The notes below the pieces were generated by a model, which saw only the letters and a list, made by a program, of their open reading frames with translations, was not told where the DNA came from and ran no database searches. 20,265 bases of DNA from Mucidula mucida (taxonomy: Eukaryota; Basidiomycota; Agaricomycetes; Agaricales; Physalacriaceae): NCBI GenBank assembly GCA_015501055.1, contig JADNYV010000606.1:1-20265 (forward strand). Direction: 5' to 3'. Positions 1 through 9,882 of the stretch are shown here, piece after piece. A program made the position numbers and the translations under genes. Within the stretch, counting starts at the first letter, position 1; every line of letters begins with the position of its first letter.

Positions 1-481
1 AAAGGCGTCTTTGGAGAGCACATTCTTGAAGGTGATCAGGGAACAGGAAGGCGAAGATGAGGTTGATAAAGGATTATGGGCTTGACATATTCGTGGCGCG
101 GTCGGTCTACAATTGTGTTATACCAGTATTTATATAAGCTGATTGCACCGCCGGATGTTCTTCACCTTCAACGCGAACATTAGCTCGATTATTGCTGTAC
201 CATTCACAGTGCGGAGCCAAGCGACCGGTCGAACGGACGCAGGCGTCGTTGATGATGGCAAGGATTCAGTCGAGAGTCTGGTCTATGATACCTTCGGGTA
301 CTTGTCGAGCGCATGGGATGTGGGTTTTCTTTGGCCGTGTTTGGGATGCGACAGAAGGCGCACTCGGGAAGTCTTCAGGGATGCTCCTTCATGAGCTCTG
401 ATAACCTTCTGTCAGCTTCAACAAGAAATGGCGTGGATAAATCCAGTGCAAAACTGGCACAGAAAAACTTTGTCATATTGA
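1..481. other. Left flank without a recognised gene
   Basis: Two overlapping short open frames lie on the plus strand at 143-394 and 192-401, but neither shows a known motif, a good splice context or a counterpart elsewhere in the window. A TATA-like stretch (ttatataagc) sits near 130. On the minus strand the first 110 bases are open without a recognisable product, so the end of a gene lying to the left cannot be excluded. I assign nothing here. Confidence 0.4.
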
Positions 482-748
482 CCAATAGTACTGGGCTCTA
501 CGCGACGCTTCCGTTCACCCACTGTATCAAAAAGAGACTTTTATGGACTCGCGGCATCTAGAGATTAACAATTCTAGCCTATATATAGACAAATCTGGTC
601 TCCTGCTGTGAGCTCGACGCTCGAGCAGCAAGATAGTCCACACAAGGTTGCAAAGGAAAGACACCAACACTACTAATTGAGAGATCCAATCCTTGTTCCT
701 TAGCCTGTCTCAATTCGTCCATCACCTGCCGCTTGTGAACAAGGGGAG
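482..748. repeat. F-box 3'-end duplication, copy 1 (coding tail plus 3' flank)
   Basis: This stretch aligns with 2583-2812 in the same orientation. Shared blocks include gcgacgcttccgttc, ggactcgcggcatc, gcaagatagtcc and tactaattgaga. It covers the last about 55 codons of the F-box gene plus about 95 bases of 3' flank, so the duplicated segment was genomic DNA and not a processed transcript. Copy 1 carries small insertions relative to copy 2, including about 10 bases near 645-655. Confidence 0.8.
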
Positions 749-2369
749 AACCCAGGTTTGAGAGCGCAACAGGAAGCTGAAAGAGGACTTCAATCTTTTC
801 TATGTGCGTAGATAGGGAGACTTTATCGTCGAGCGTGAATCGGGAGGAGACGAAAGAGGAGAATTCTGGTCCCACGAAGCGAATTCTTGCACCTATGATC
901 CCGGAGTCCTCAATGTGTATGATCAAAGTCCGTAGTTTAGGTACGATAGTCGGATTAGAAGCGAGGTGAGATAGTAGTTGAATGAGCAATTCATCGGCGG
1001 AAGCCTGCCAGCTCATGTACTTGAGCTCCAGGCGTTCGATCTTGGAGGCAAAGGAAAGGAGATCGCGCACATCGGCAAAATCTGCACAATCCATGAGCTT
1101 CAAAATTTCCAGGGAACACCGGGACTGCCGAAGAAGTTGTAGGACCCCTCCGACAGTGGCTGAAGGACATGGCGTGCATGAGATATCATCGACTCGGGGG
1201 GTGATGTAGAGTTCCTTCAAAGCAGGCAACGAGATGCTTCGGAGGAACCTATCGTCTGAAACATAGAGAACACGTATGGTTTTGTTCACCGTGAGAGGGT
1301 TGGCAGGAGCGAGCAGTCGTAATTGGGGCCAATCCTCTACAGATGGGAACCCCTGTGTCACACGAAGTTCAACAAGATTGGGGCATTCATGTAGATAATG
1401 AAGTCGGTCGAAGGCTACACCGGACCCATCCTGCAAATACCAATCCAGTTTGAGGTGGGAAAGCTGGTGCAGGGGAAGCTGGACGGCCTCGATCATATTA
1501 TAGAGAAGGGTGACCTTCGTCAAGTTGGGTGCAATTTGGAAACCTGAGATGGGCGGGTAATCCTCCTCCTCCTCTTCTTCTTCCATATTGTCCTCATATT
1601 CGAGGCATAGGGTCTCCAACAATGGCGCACATGCATACAAGCCATCCAATAGGGAGAACACCCTTCGAGGCAGGGCTAATGTGACATCCACCCAGCGGCT
1701 TGACTGTGCTATGAGTACACCAAGAATTTCCGCCGTTTAACAACGGGTATCATTGACTTCAGTTTCTGACATTTCTTCGTAAGGCTGGTCCGCTCGAAAA
1801 ACGAAAGTGAGTGGCAACGATGCGCTGAGCGACACTGCTTTTTTGAGCCTGGGTAGAGGACATAGGGACATAAAGCTCCGGGCATCCAGTGAGAAATTTG
1901 TCCATACTGCTGGGGTACCGAGCAGCAAGTCCTTCCATCGAGTGCATACTCGGCATAATAGCCACGGAGTAGTATCGTGATCCGACCAAACTTCGAAGCC
2001 GCGACAGGCGTGCTTGAAGATCTCGGTCAAGATCTCATTCGGAAGGGTCCGCATTGGAGAAACCACAACTCGCCAACAGTCTGGAGTTTTCTGCATTCGT
2101 GCTCCTTGTTCAAGTGCCGTGTTTAGAGAAGCATGAAGCTGAGAAATCTGCTTATCGAGGCTGGACAAGTTGTCGGCGGCTTTTGAGAAGATACTCCGCA
2201 TGAACAAGGCAGCGTCTACGTCGGACAGGGGATTATTGTTTTGTAGGGCCTTCATGAAGGAAGCTTCGACGGCGGCAGAGAGCGGGATTCCCGCCTGACG
2301 CGGAGAGACCGCAGGGGACATGGAGGCAATGATTTGGCGTGAGGTGGTAGTTGGTACATAAGCCGTCAC
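579..2369 (-). pseudogene. F-box / leucine-rich-repeat protein gene with one in-frame stop
   Basis: Seen: one reading frame runs from about 2369 to 579, broken only by a TAA at 1737-1739. The first methionine in the open part is at 2321 (MSPAVSPRQ); about 210 residues lie before the stop, 15 codons bridge it, and 370 residues follow. The N-terminal part has a coiled-coil-like stretch (SSLDKQISQLHASLNTALEQ) and then an F-box core (LPNEILTEIFKHAC) followed by CRVCTRWKDLLLGTPAVWTNF. The C-terminal part reads as degenerate leucine-rich repeats, with an acidic run EEEEEEED. Family knowledge: such proteins bind Skp1 through the F-box in SCF ubiquitin ligases and select substrates with the repeats; basidiomycetes have many. 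Inference: the bridging codons (AEILGVLIAQSSRW) look like real family sequence, so the TAA is probably a nonsense mutation. A 54-nt in-frame intron (GTCAAT at 1754 to GCACAG at 1701) could remove it, but its donor is poor. Upstream splice-like sites (donor 2545 / acceptor 2489; donor 2418 / acceptor 2369) suggest 5' exons, but an ATG at 2579 does not join in frame, so the true start is open. Confidence 0.75.
1561..1584 (-). repeat. In-frame GAR-type trinucleotide microsatellite
   Basis: The plus strand reads cctcctcctcctcttcttc and on. On the minus strand it is a GAG/GAA run encoding the acidic stretch inside the F-box/LRR protein. Its length is likely to vary between strains. Confidence 0.8.
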
Positions 2370-2582
2370 TGAGGGAAAATATTTATGGAAAGACCCTCGG
2401 CAATAATGAACAACTCACAATCAGTTGGGATCAGAGTGTAATCGTGGTTAAAAGGCAGGCCGTTTCTGGGTGTTGTTTTGTTGGTGTACTAATAGAAGAG
2501 TAGCTGTCTCGTCCTACAGAGATCTGGACGTCCAAGAGTACTTACATTCAATACAGGCTCTCATCATTTCAGATGTCATATA

Positions 2583-2812
2583 GATCAATGGTACTGGGGT
2601 CAACGCGACGCTTCCGTTCGTATCAAAAGAAGACCTCTGTGGACTCGCGGCATCCAAAGCATAATATTTCCAGCCTACATGTAGACAAGTACGCTATGAT
2701 TCAAACGCTCGAGCGGCAAGATAGTCCGCACAACGAATACTAATTGAGATATCCAAACCTTGTTCCCTAGCCCGTCTCAGGTTGTCCAGCACCTGCCGTT
2801 GGGCAACGAGGT
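2583..2812. repeat. F-box 3'-end duplication, copy 2
   Basis: Direct repeat of 482-748. It carries the same 3' flank blocks followed by the last codons of the F-box protein, with short deletions relative to copy 1. It lies just upstream of the 5' end of the F-box gene, so the gene body is bracketed by its own tail. Confidence 0.8.
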
Positions 2813-2921
2813 CCCAAACATAAGACTTCATTTGCTGGAAGCTGAAACATTCATCAGAAAAACCCTCACATGCTCCTTCGTACTCAGTACAACTCAGTGA
2901 GAATGTGAGATCAACCAGCAT
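2694..2921 (-). pseudogene. C-terminal fragment of a second F-box/LRR protein copy
   Basis: The reading frame ends QRQVLDNLRRAREQGLDIS...CADYLAARAFES, matching the end of the complete gene (KRQVMDELRQAKEQGLDLS...CVDYLAARASSS). The frame stays open upstream to 2921, but similarity fades beyond about 2812 and no F-box is present. It lacks about 90 percent of the protein, so it is best read as the remnant of a partial tandem duplication. It could instead be the 3' exon of a gene whose other exons I cannot see. Confidence 0.65.
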
Positions 2922-4375
2922 TCAAGATCAAGTTCGACTAGACGTAGTAGCACAAATGTCATTTACTAGTAGAAGTTTCAGCTAGTGTAGAATCCCGATC
3001 TGATGATGGCCTTACCTTCATAAGAATATCCCCGCGGTTCCATTTTTCAGGCTGTATACATTTCCAACCTAGTCTGGGGCACAGACCTGCTTCTGCTCCC
3101 ATCTTCTACAAACTTGATTGCATGCAGCATAGGTCCACTGCTATTACTATGGTATTAGTGAGTGCACTCCAGATATTCCGTATCAGTGAAGACACACATG
3201 TGCGTTGCCCGGAGCAGTCCGCCACTTATCTTTGACTGTACCGATGTCGCCTACTTTGTAGTTACCCCATCTCTGGGTAAGCCTCACAGTACGTCCAATT
3301 TCGATCTACATGAAGCACATCAGAAATTGGTTTGTCGTTGGGTAGACTGAAGATGAAAACGTCCTATTCACGGCGGATCCTCTCGGCAAGATGCTCTCCT
3401 GTACCGCACTCAGACACCGTTCCGACTAGCCATGAGGCACTGGCCTATTAGGCTTGCACAACAGCAACTATACGCACTAATTATACAACATGTGTGACGT
3501 GTTGGTACAGACCAAAGCTCTGAGTACACGAAAATTCGCTCCCGTCAATGCAAGCTTCTGCTGTGTCGCGCCATGGTATCATGAGAACACTAACGCCTAC
3601 TAAGGCGCCGTGCTCCCTGCCTATTCGATACGAATGTCCGCCTCCCTCAGAAAAACATTAAATGCATGAGGTTTAGCCAGGATATCCAAGACTGCCTCTG
3701 CTTTAAGGAGTACTTATATGGACGTACCTCGAGCTGCCCTGTCTATTTCTCTCATTCCTAACTTCCGCGCAGTTTCTCCGGCCAATCCAGACAAGCAACT
3801 CATGGCTGCCTCGTCGCCCGCTTCTAACAGTACGGCGATATAGTGATGCATTGCGTACATCGTCTCTTCGCCAAGGACCGATGTTCCTTGCCGTACACCG
3901 CCTCAGACTGGGATACAAGAGATGGTCTACAACGAGCTCGGACATCAAACACTCCACTTTCATAGTCCGGAATGATGGTGAGTATAGCTTGCACGTATAC
4001 CATGACACGGCGATGGAGAGAGAAAGCGACCGAGCGATTGACAGATGCAAGAGTAAAGAGGGCACTCACGATCGGTGTGTCGTACTACAAAGAAGAAGGG
4101 TAACCCGATTTCGAGGGATGGTGGATGCGTATCATGAGTGGGAATCTATCCTGGGGTGAAGTTGAAACAATGCATAGACGAAGTGCGACTCGTACACTTT
4201 CTGTTAACACTCGAGGGTCTTCCAATGACCTAGAAAGAACGTTGCCCTACAAACGCCCTATCGCATCTTTGAGGTCGGGTGGGAGACTGAAGAACCATAG
4301 CTCATATTGATAAGCTAAATATGCATTCAATGAATATCTAGTCCTTGCTTTGCGAGATTTCAACCAAATCGCTCA
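2922..4375. other. Intergenic region, no recognised gene
   Basis: About 1.45 kb between the F-box remnant and kinase-like gene A. It contains the first 86-bp repeat. Overlapping open frames on both strands at 3703-4159 show no known motif. An ATG at 3800 opens MAASSPASNSTAI and then stops, and a donor-like gtgagtatag lies at 3978, so a decayed or unrecognised gene is possible. Nothing firm can be called. Confidence 0.4.
3355..3440. repeat. Exact 86-bp direct repeat, copy 1
   Basis: Starts gaaaacgtcctattcacggc and ends gactagccatgaggcac. It is identical base for base to 9482-9567, and the flanks on both sides differ. No terminal inverted repeat, poly(A) tail or tRNA box is visible. On the minus strand one frame is open for about 24 codons (contains VSECGTGEHLAERIRRE), so it may be a piece of a dispersed element or gene. 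Confidence 0.9.
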
Positions 4376-4390
4376 CATGCCGGCGGCATG
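4376..4390. promoter_or_regulatory. Palindrome CATGCCG-G-CGGCATG upstream of kinase-like gene A
   Basis: A perfect 7-bp inverted repeat around one central base, 47 bases before the gene A start. The same palindrome with a different central base precedes gene C at 11415-11429. The CCG-N-CGG core resembles inverted CGG half-sites bound by fungal Zn(II)2Cys6 dimers (family knowledge). Binding here is inferred. A CACGTG E-box follows at 4408-4413 and is conserved before gene C too. Confidence 0.6.
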
Positions 4391-4437
4391 AGACGAACCA
4401 GCGCAGGCACGTGGTGACCGCGTACTTGCCACACGTC

Positions 4438-5925
4438 ATGATCATCGTTAACGCTGCAGCTCTGTCTATAGCACTAGGCGGCGGTGTACTAGCCACCGTT
4501 TACTTGCTCAAACCTATTCGCTGGGTGAGCGTGAACGGATCTTGGAGCTCATTATATTGGACATTCCGATCCTGGCTCCCCATCACTCAGGATTATGCCG
4601 TTTGGCACACGGGCGACCCCAATGATGCAGAAGTGTTCGAACGTGACAGGAGACGACTACTGCGCATGTGGCGCTTCCTTGGTCCATTCTTTGTTTCGTG
4701 TGGATACCACCCATATGTGCCCAAAGATTCAGCCGACATATACAGTGATCTTGTCCCAACTACCGCCAAATCGACTGTGACGCACTCGTTTCCATTTGCG
4801 TCATGCTTGTACAAGGCGGACGCAGATGCAAAATTCATGTACTTTGTAAGCACTTGTTAGTTTACGCTCCCTTCCCGTCTAGAATTCGCTTTAGTCCCCG
4901 TTTGTTTGGGCAGCACGGGACAGGATTGGACGAGACGTTGTAATCAAGTACGCCGCTCCTGATATTCCAAGTTTTGTTTCAATTTCGTGCAGGGCGGTTT
5001 CTGGTTCCATACCGACTAAAGAGCTACGAGCACTTCGTCTCTTACACTCCGATGACCTTCGAGACGATCCACGTAACCATACTATACCCGTTCTTGACTA
5101 CATTGAGTTCAATGGTCAAGTATTTGCTGTGATGCCGAGGCAGGTCCTGACTTTCACTTCCTTGTTGACTAGTCTCAACGCCCGACAGATGGAATGTCGC
5201 AACCCGGGCTGATTTTGTGACGGTTGGTGAATTGGTCCGCTACGGTCGGTTAGCCCATGCATTGGCCACATGTCGTGAAATTGAGATCCTTGATCAGGCC
5301 ATCGCCTTTCTTCACGAACACTATATCGCGCACGGCGACACCATTATTCAAAATTTTGTTATGGATGTCATGGTTCCGAAACCAAAAGAATTCGGGGTCC
5401 TCTACGCGGGTGTTCGTGGACCCGAACGCAACTATGCCTTCATTGACTTTGAAACAGTTACACTGCCAGTTCTTTCATCTGACAGCAGTAGCTCCGATAA
5501 ACCTTCCCACCAAACTTATTCACCTGCCCCCGAGTTCGCGTTCGCTTCAAAGCATGAAGTTGCCCGTTTGGCAAGAAATCTAGAATTTCATCTTCGGGTG
5601 AGCGGTATCGCGATAGTCACAAACAGCAGGCCCGAACATTCCTTTTCTAGTGTATTGAGGATGTCGTGCCGGATCTTGGAACACTTCTTGAGTTGATGAA
5701 GGACTGCGACAGCCCGGATCAGCCTACTGCTGCTGCTGCGCTCTCGCGATATGAAGAAATCTGCAATTTGCTCAGCACAGATGATATGCACCGTGAGGTC
5801 AAGGCAATTTGGTGGGAGGAGGGTAGGGATATTTATTTGCGGCCACTTATCATCAAAAGGCTCATCCTTCGACAGACCGCATCAAATATCGTGATTCGCC
5901 TCCGCTTTACATCTCGGACTGTTGA
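4438..5925 (+). CDS. Membrane-anchored kinase-like protein, paralog A
   Basis: Model: exons 4438-4845, 4895-4947, 4993-5139, 5189-5597, 5651-5822, 5876-5925; 412 aa, all frames join. The start is the ATG matching that of paralog C. Residues about 4-22 form one hydrophobic segment (membrane anchor, inferred). Kinase-fold landmarks: VVIK with Lys154 (beta-3 lysine), KEL with Glu164 (helix C), PRNHTIPVLDY, hinge-like VFAVMPRW, catalytic HGD at 251-253 with Asn258, and IDFE in place of DFG. The C-terminal lobe ends PPLYISDC. Family: a basidiomycete protein-kinase-like group; the target is unknown and activity is uncertain because the DFG glycine is Glu. Oddities: intron 3 (5140-5188) has a GC donor. 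Relative to paralog C, 13 bases at an exon end are missing and the following intron-like 49 bases (5249-5297) stay in frame as coding, replacing QAFLE with 17 new residues just before the catalytic loop. If those 49 bases are still spliced, the gene is frameshifted. Confidence 0.75.
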
Positions 5926-7925
5926 TACGAAAACAGATAATTGAAACGTCTCCACCTGTTCGAATTGATTATCGGAGTCTATGACGAGATTTTGTGGGTA
6001 AAGGTAGGCACTGCTTGGTACACTAGCTGGCAAGTAGTCGCGAGTGAGCCGCCTTGTAGCCAACGTCAAGTCGCTCACCAGTATCCACCCGCGCAGGTCT
6101 CAAAATGCTTACCAGGTCTCTGGAATGTGCGCTGCTGAATAGGAATACCACAGAGATGCCCGAGAACGGTGCCTGTAAGTGTACGCTCAGTGTCCGATGA
6201 CATTTCTTTGTGGAAACTCGCCGCATGATCTCGACGGTCTTCGTTAAGCGCCTTGCATCTTACAATCATCACCCACGGCTACGCAATCATCCGCCGCATA
6301 CCCTCCACCACGGGTATCTGTCTTCAGTTTCCCGACCACGGAATAATTTCTCAGTCTTGAATCATCTAGTTTGTGTACGGCCATACCGTGAAGCTCATTA
6401 AAAAATCATCAAGGGTACGCAACAGGGCGACGTTGGTACAATTACAGACACGTGGAAGACGGGTCCAGGTAACGCCCACGTAGGTTTTTCTTCTGCCCGG
6501 TAGAGAGCCCGCTAACCGTGACGATCCCAATAGAAATGGACCTATGCTGTTGAGTTCAAGAAGGATGGAGGCAGTCGATTCGGTGTGGCCGAGACTAGCT
6601 TGGTACGGGCGTGATGCCTGGTAGTCACACATCAATCGAAGCGCCGTATTATGAAGGTATGACCATTACAAGCCCAAAATGCTACATTGACTGAAATCTT
6701 CTACAGTCATCGTATTTTGTATCATGAGTACTATGTGTCGAAGTTATAGTTGAATTGTGTCATTGTGTAGTAATTGCGCCACCAAACAACACCTCTTAGT
6801 GATACACCCTCGCACTGCAAGCTCGTTGGGAATCAGCCTTTTCTCGCCGTTGTCGTGAATTTTCCCCGTTTTACTAGGTTGTGGGGTCTGTTTCCCCAAA
6901 CAAAGATAGCATCAAGGTGAATTCGACTTGCTCTTCTTCTTACGGTTCACGAGGGTGTCAACAAACATCTTGGTTGACACCAGTTTACAGAAGCCGATGA
7001 AGGCAATATTGTGTGGCCCTTGCCCTCAGTCACAGAAAGTTTCCCATTGCGCCTCAAGTGATGTCATGGCCTTGGGAGTTCTCTGGATTCGGTGAGCAGA
7101 TGAACGTACCTGAGTGGAGGCCAACTCACACAGGCTGTGGGAAAACTGCATGTCATATACATACTATATTTTAGTGGCCTCCTTGTATCACACTATATCA
7201 TCGCCCACTTTACCTCCCAACATGTCGGCATATCCTCCACCACAAGTACGTCCATTCTTCCAGTCAATCAGCGAGTCACTGACCATTAAGCGAAGTTCCC
7301 CGTCGATACGCCCGTCGTACTGACGCAGCCGCATGGCAATCGCTACGTGGTGGGTGATAGAGGCGAGGTTCAAGCGAGCTGGCGAACTGCTCCAGGCAAT
7401 CCGCATGTATGTACGCTGTGACGACAGCGCGAGATTGTCGTTGCTCAAATGTTCGGTAGTTTTACACTTACCACATCTTGTTCGAGGACAATCGAGGAGA
7501 TATGTCCATACCCGAGACGAAATTGAAAAGAGCTGATTGAAGAAGCCTACAGGTGCGTATCGGAAGGGGGGATGTCTGCGATGTCTGGAACTGATTTATA
7601 GTTTAGCCACCGTATTGTAGATGGCACTGCTGTCCGTTCGTCTTCGGCGCTGGCGCATGTCGCTTCATATCTTCACTATCGGCGCTCTCAGGCAAATCAC
7701 AATGTACTCTAATATAATTCCATCTTGAAATTGTAGTGTAGCTTGTGTAAAATCCCTTCATCCGACATCACTTTGGACAGAGTGTTGGATATGAAGCACA
7801 CCCTCGAGTGTTTTGCTGAAGGAAGGACACAATACGTATCACTGCGCGCTTCCGACTCATCGTGGAGCTGAACTTATCGGCCATCAAACGAAATTTGAAG
7901 TCCGAAGAACACTTAGCCACGTACC
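5926..7925. other. 2-kb spacer between paralogs A and B
   Basis: No gene can be named. On the minus strand 6272-6075 is open and looks coding (contains GTVLGHLCGIPIQQRTFQRP), with an adjacent acceptor-like cttacag and a donor gtaagc; further open sequence lies at 6078-5833. On the plus strand 7114-7536 has short frames, one starting MSAYPPPQ followed by a gtacgt donor and a gacgcag acceptor, but the joined frame soon stops. A 9-bp perfect hairpin (ggtgtcaac / gttgacacc) lies at about 6954-6981. This may be debris of one or two decayed genes. Confidence 0.35.
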
Positions 7926-9375
7926 ATGAACACTCGAGTTGCTCTTTCTGTTTCTCTCGTCGGTGGCCTCCTGGCCACTACGTACTTGCTCAGACCAATC
8001 CAAGTGGTACGCGTTCCAGGCGTCTGTAGCTCCTTCTATTGGACGGTCCGCTCCTGGCTATGGAACTATCCTGTCACCGAGGACTACGCCATTTGGGACA
8101 CTGGAGACCCTAACGATCGGCAAGTGTTCGAAAGTGATAGGATACGCCTATTGCGTATATGGCGCTTCCTGCGACCGTTCTTCGTGTCCCGTGGATATCA
8201 CCCCTACGTCTTGAAGGATCCCACCGACTTATTCAGTAACATTATTCCAAGTATCCCCGCTTCAACAGAAAAGATGACATTTCCATTCGCGCAACGCTTT
8301 TACAGGACAGATGCGGATGCGGAAACGTATTTCTTCGTAGGTCTTTCCTCAAGAATCGCGATTACTACTTACAAAAATACCTCCAGTCTCCATTCGTGTG
8401 GCCCGCGCGGGATAGGCTAGGGCGAGATGTGATACTCAAGTAAATCACTGTATCCTGTACGACCCGTCTGTTGCCTCATCTTGTTCAGGGCTATCTCTGG
8501 TCCACAGCCCAGCAAAGAGCTCAGAGCTTTCCGTCGCCTGCAGTCTGATGCCCTTCGCGATGATCCGCGGAATCATACTATCCCAGTTCTTGATTATGTT
8601 AACTTCAACGGCCAGATGTTTGTTGTAATGCCAAGGTAAGCATGTAACCCTACGGTGGGGGCGCGCTCACAATCTATATAGATGGAACGGGGCAACCGCT
8701 GCTGATTTTGCGAAGGTCGGCGAACTCGTTCGATACGGTCGTGCCTTCTTGGAGGTAAGAGCGCCGGCTTCACTTCCTACAGCGGATGGTGAGATACATC
8801 TTCAGGCTGTTGCTTTCCTTCATGAGCATAATATCTCTCATGGCGACATTCTTCTCCAAAACGTAATGACAGACGCACTCATTCCGAAGGCCAAGAAGAC
8901 AACGGATCCTCGCATCGCGGGTGTTCGTGGACCTAAACGCCGATACGCCCTGATTGATTTCGAAACAGCCATCGTGGACTATAGTCCCGAGCTGCTGACG
9001 GCTTTCAAGAAAGACGTTAGGGACCTTGCATCAGCCTTGGAGTACAATCTTCGTGTGAGTAGTACATATGGTTGTTACGAAATCCTGACCACCGTGTCTA
9101 TAGTGTATTGAAGACGTTATACCAGAAATAGGACCACTCTTTGATTCCATGAAGGAGTTTGACAGTCCAGCCCAGCCGAGTGCTGCCACCGCCCTTTCTC
9201 GTTATGAAGAAATATGCGGCTCGCTCTCTGCGGAAGACTTGGAGCTCGAGGTACCAGGGCGATTTTGGCTTGAAGGTAAGTACGTGATTTGCTAAGGAGC
9301 ATGAAAGTTAAACACTTTCCAGGGAAAATAACATATCTGCCTGCTCCTTCTGTATATGTGTCAGATACTGCTTAA
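7926..9375 (+). CDS. Membrane-anchored kinase-like protein, paralog B
   Basis: Model: exons 7926-8336, 8387-8439, 8489-8635, 8682-8754, 8806-9054, 9104-9275, 9323-9375; 385 aa with every junction in frame. Introns are 46-51 nt and all GT-AG. N-terminus MNTRVALSVSLVGGLLATTY is a probable membrane anchor. Landmarks: beta-3 Lys155 (DVILK), Glu165 (KEL), PRNHTIPVLDY, FVVMPRW, catalytic HGD at 240-242 with Asn247, and IDFE at 278-281 in place of DFG. The end reads PSVYVSDTA. It lacks the Ser-rich insert after IDFE seen in A and C, so it is the most diverged of the three, and the CATGCCG palindrome found before A and C is absent. Its intact frames argue that it is functional. Biochemical role and substrate are unknown; a pseudokinase is possible. 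Confidence 0.85.
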
Positions 9376-9882
9376 CATGCAGTGCTGTTCCCGTCGCCGC
9401 GTTATCTCTTTTGTATGCTTCGGGTCATGAATGTCAATGTTTCGCAGTCGAGACTGTAAAAAGTATATAGAGTGCCGATGCGAAAACGTCCTATTCACGG
9501 CGGATCCTCTCGGCAAGATGCTCTCCTGTACCGCACTCAGACACCGTTCCGACTAGCCATGAGGCACATACCCGTGCTCCTAAATCAGTCATGGCGGGAC
9601 GAGCAATGACTGTAGGGTCTTGGATCCAAGGCACTTAAAGGAAGGCTATTGAGGTCATGCAGTGGGTTGGCCCAGAGATGATTATCATCGGTGCAGATGA
9701 TCTCGATGGCTACATGCTTAGGATTTGGTATTGCCTGTTGACGGTTTAATAACGTGTGGTTGTGTGGACAAGTTCCCAAGTCGAAGCCTACCTTGGCGAA
9801 CACACCGACAAAATCCCGGCGTCTGCCTAGCCTATCGCCACGGCCTAACACGCTTGCATTAATTCGTATAATAATTTCGGTA
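9376..9882. other. Spacer between the convergent genes B and C
   Basis: About 500 bases holding the second 86-bp repeat. One minus-strand frame at 9585-9851 has no recognisable product. B and C converge here, so it contains both 3' untranslated regions. Confidence 0.5.
9482..9567. repeat. Exact 86-bp direct repeat, copy 2
   Basis: Identical to 3355-3440 and in the same orientation, 6.1 kb away, about 105 bases past the end of gene B. Together the pair brackets genes A and B but not C. Confidence 0.9.

Noticed and set aside
579..1179. Short frames on the opposite strand and in other frames within the F-box gene (for example 982-1209)
   Set aside because: They are shadows of the long minus-strand frame and have no independent support.
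2369..2579. 5' exons of the F-box gene starting at an ATG at 2579 (exons 2579-2546 and 2488-2419)
   Set aside because: Donors and acceptors look good, but exon 1 ends in phase 1 and exon 2 is only open in phase 0, so the join hits a stop. It is kept only as a possible untranslated leader.
3355..3440. 86-bp repeat as a tRNA or other small RNA gene
   Set aside because: No A/B box pattern, no cloverleaf and no terminal T-run.
3703..4159. Overlapping open frames on both strands (up to 120 codons)
   Set aside because: They are mutually overlapping, have no motif and no homologous copy in the window, and an ATG frame at 3800 stops after 13 codons.
7114..7536. Small gene starting MSAYPPPQ with a possible intron
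   Set aside because: The spliced frame stops after about 30 further codons and shows no family pattern; the evidence is too weak.
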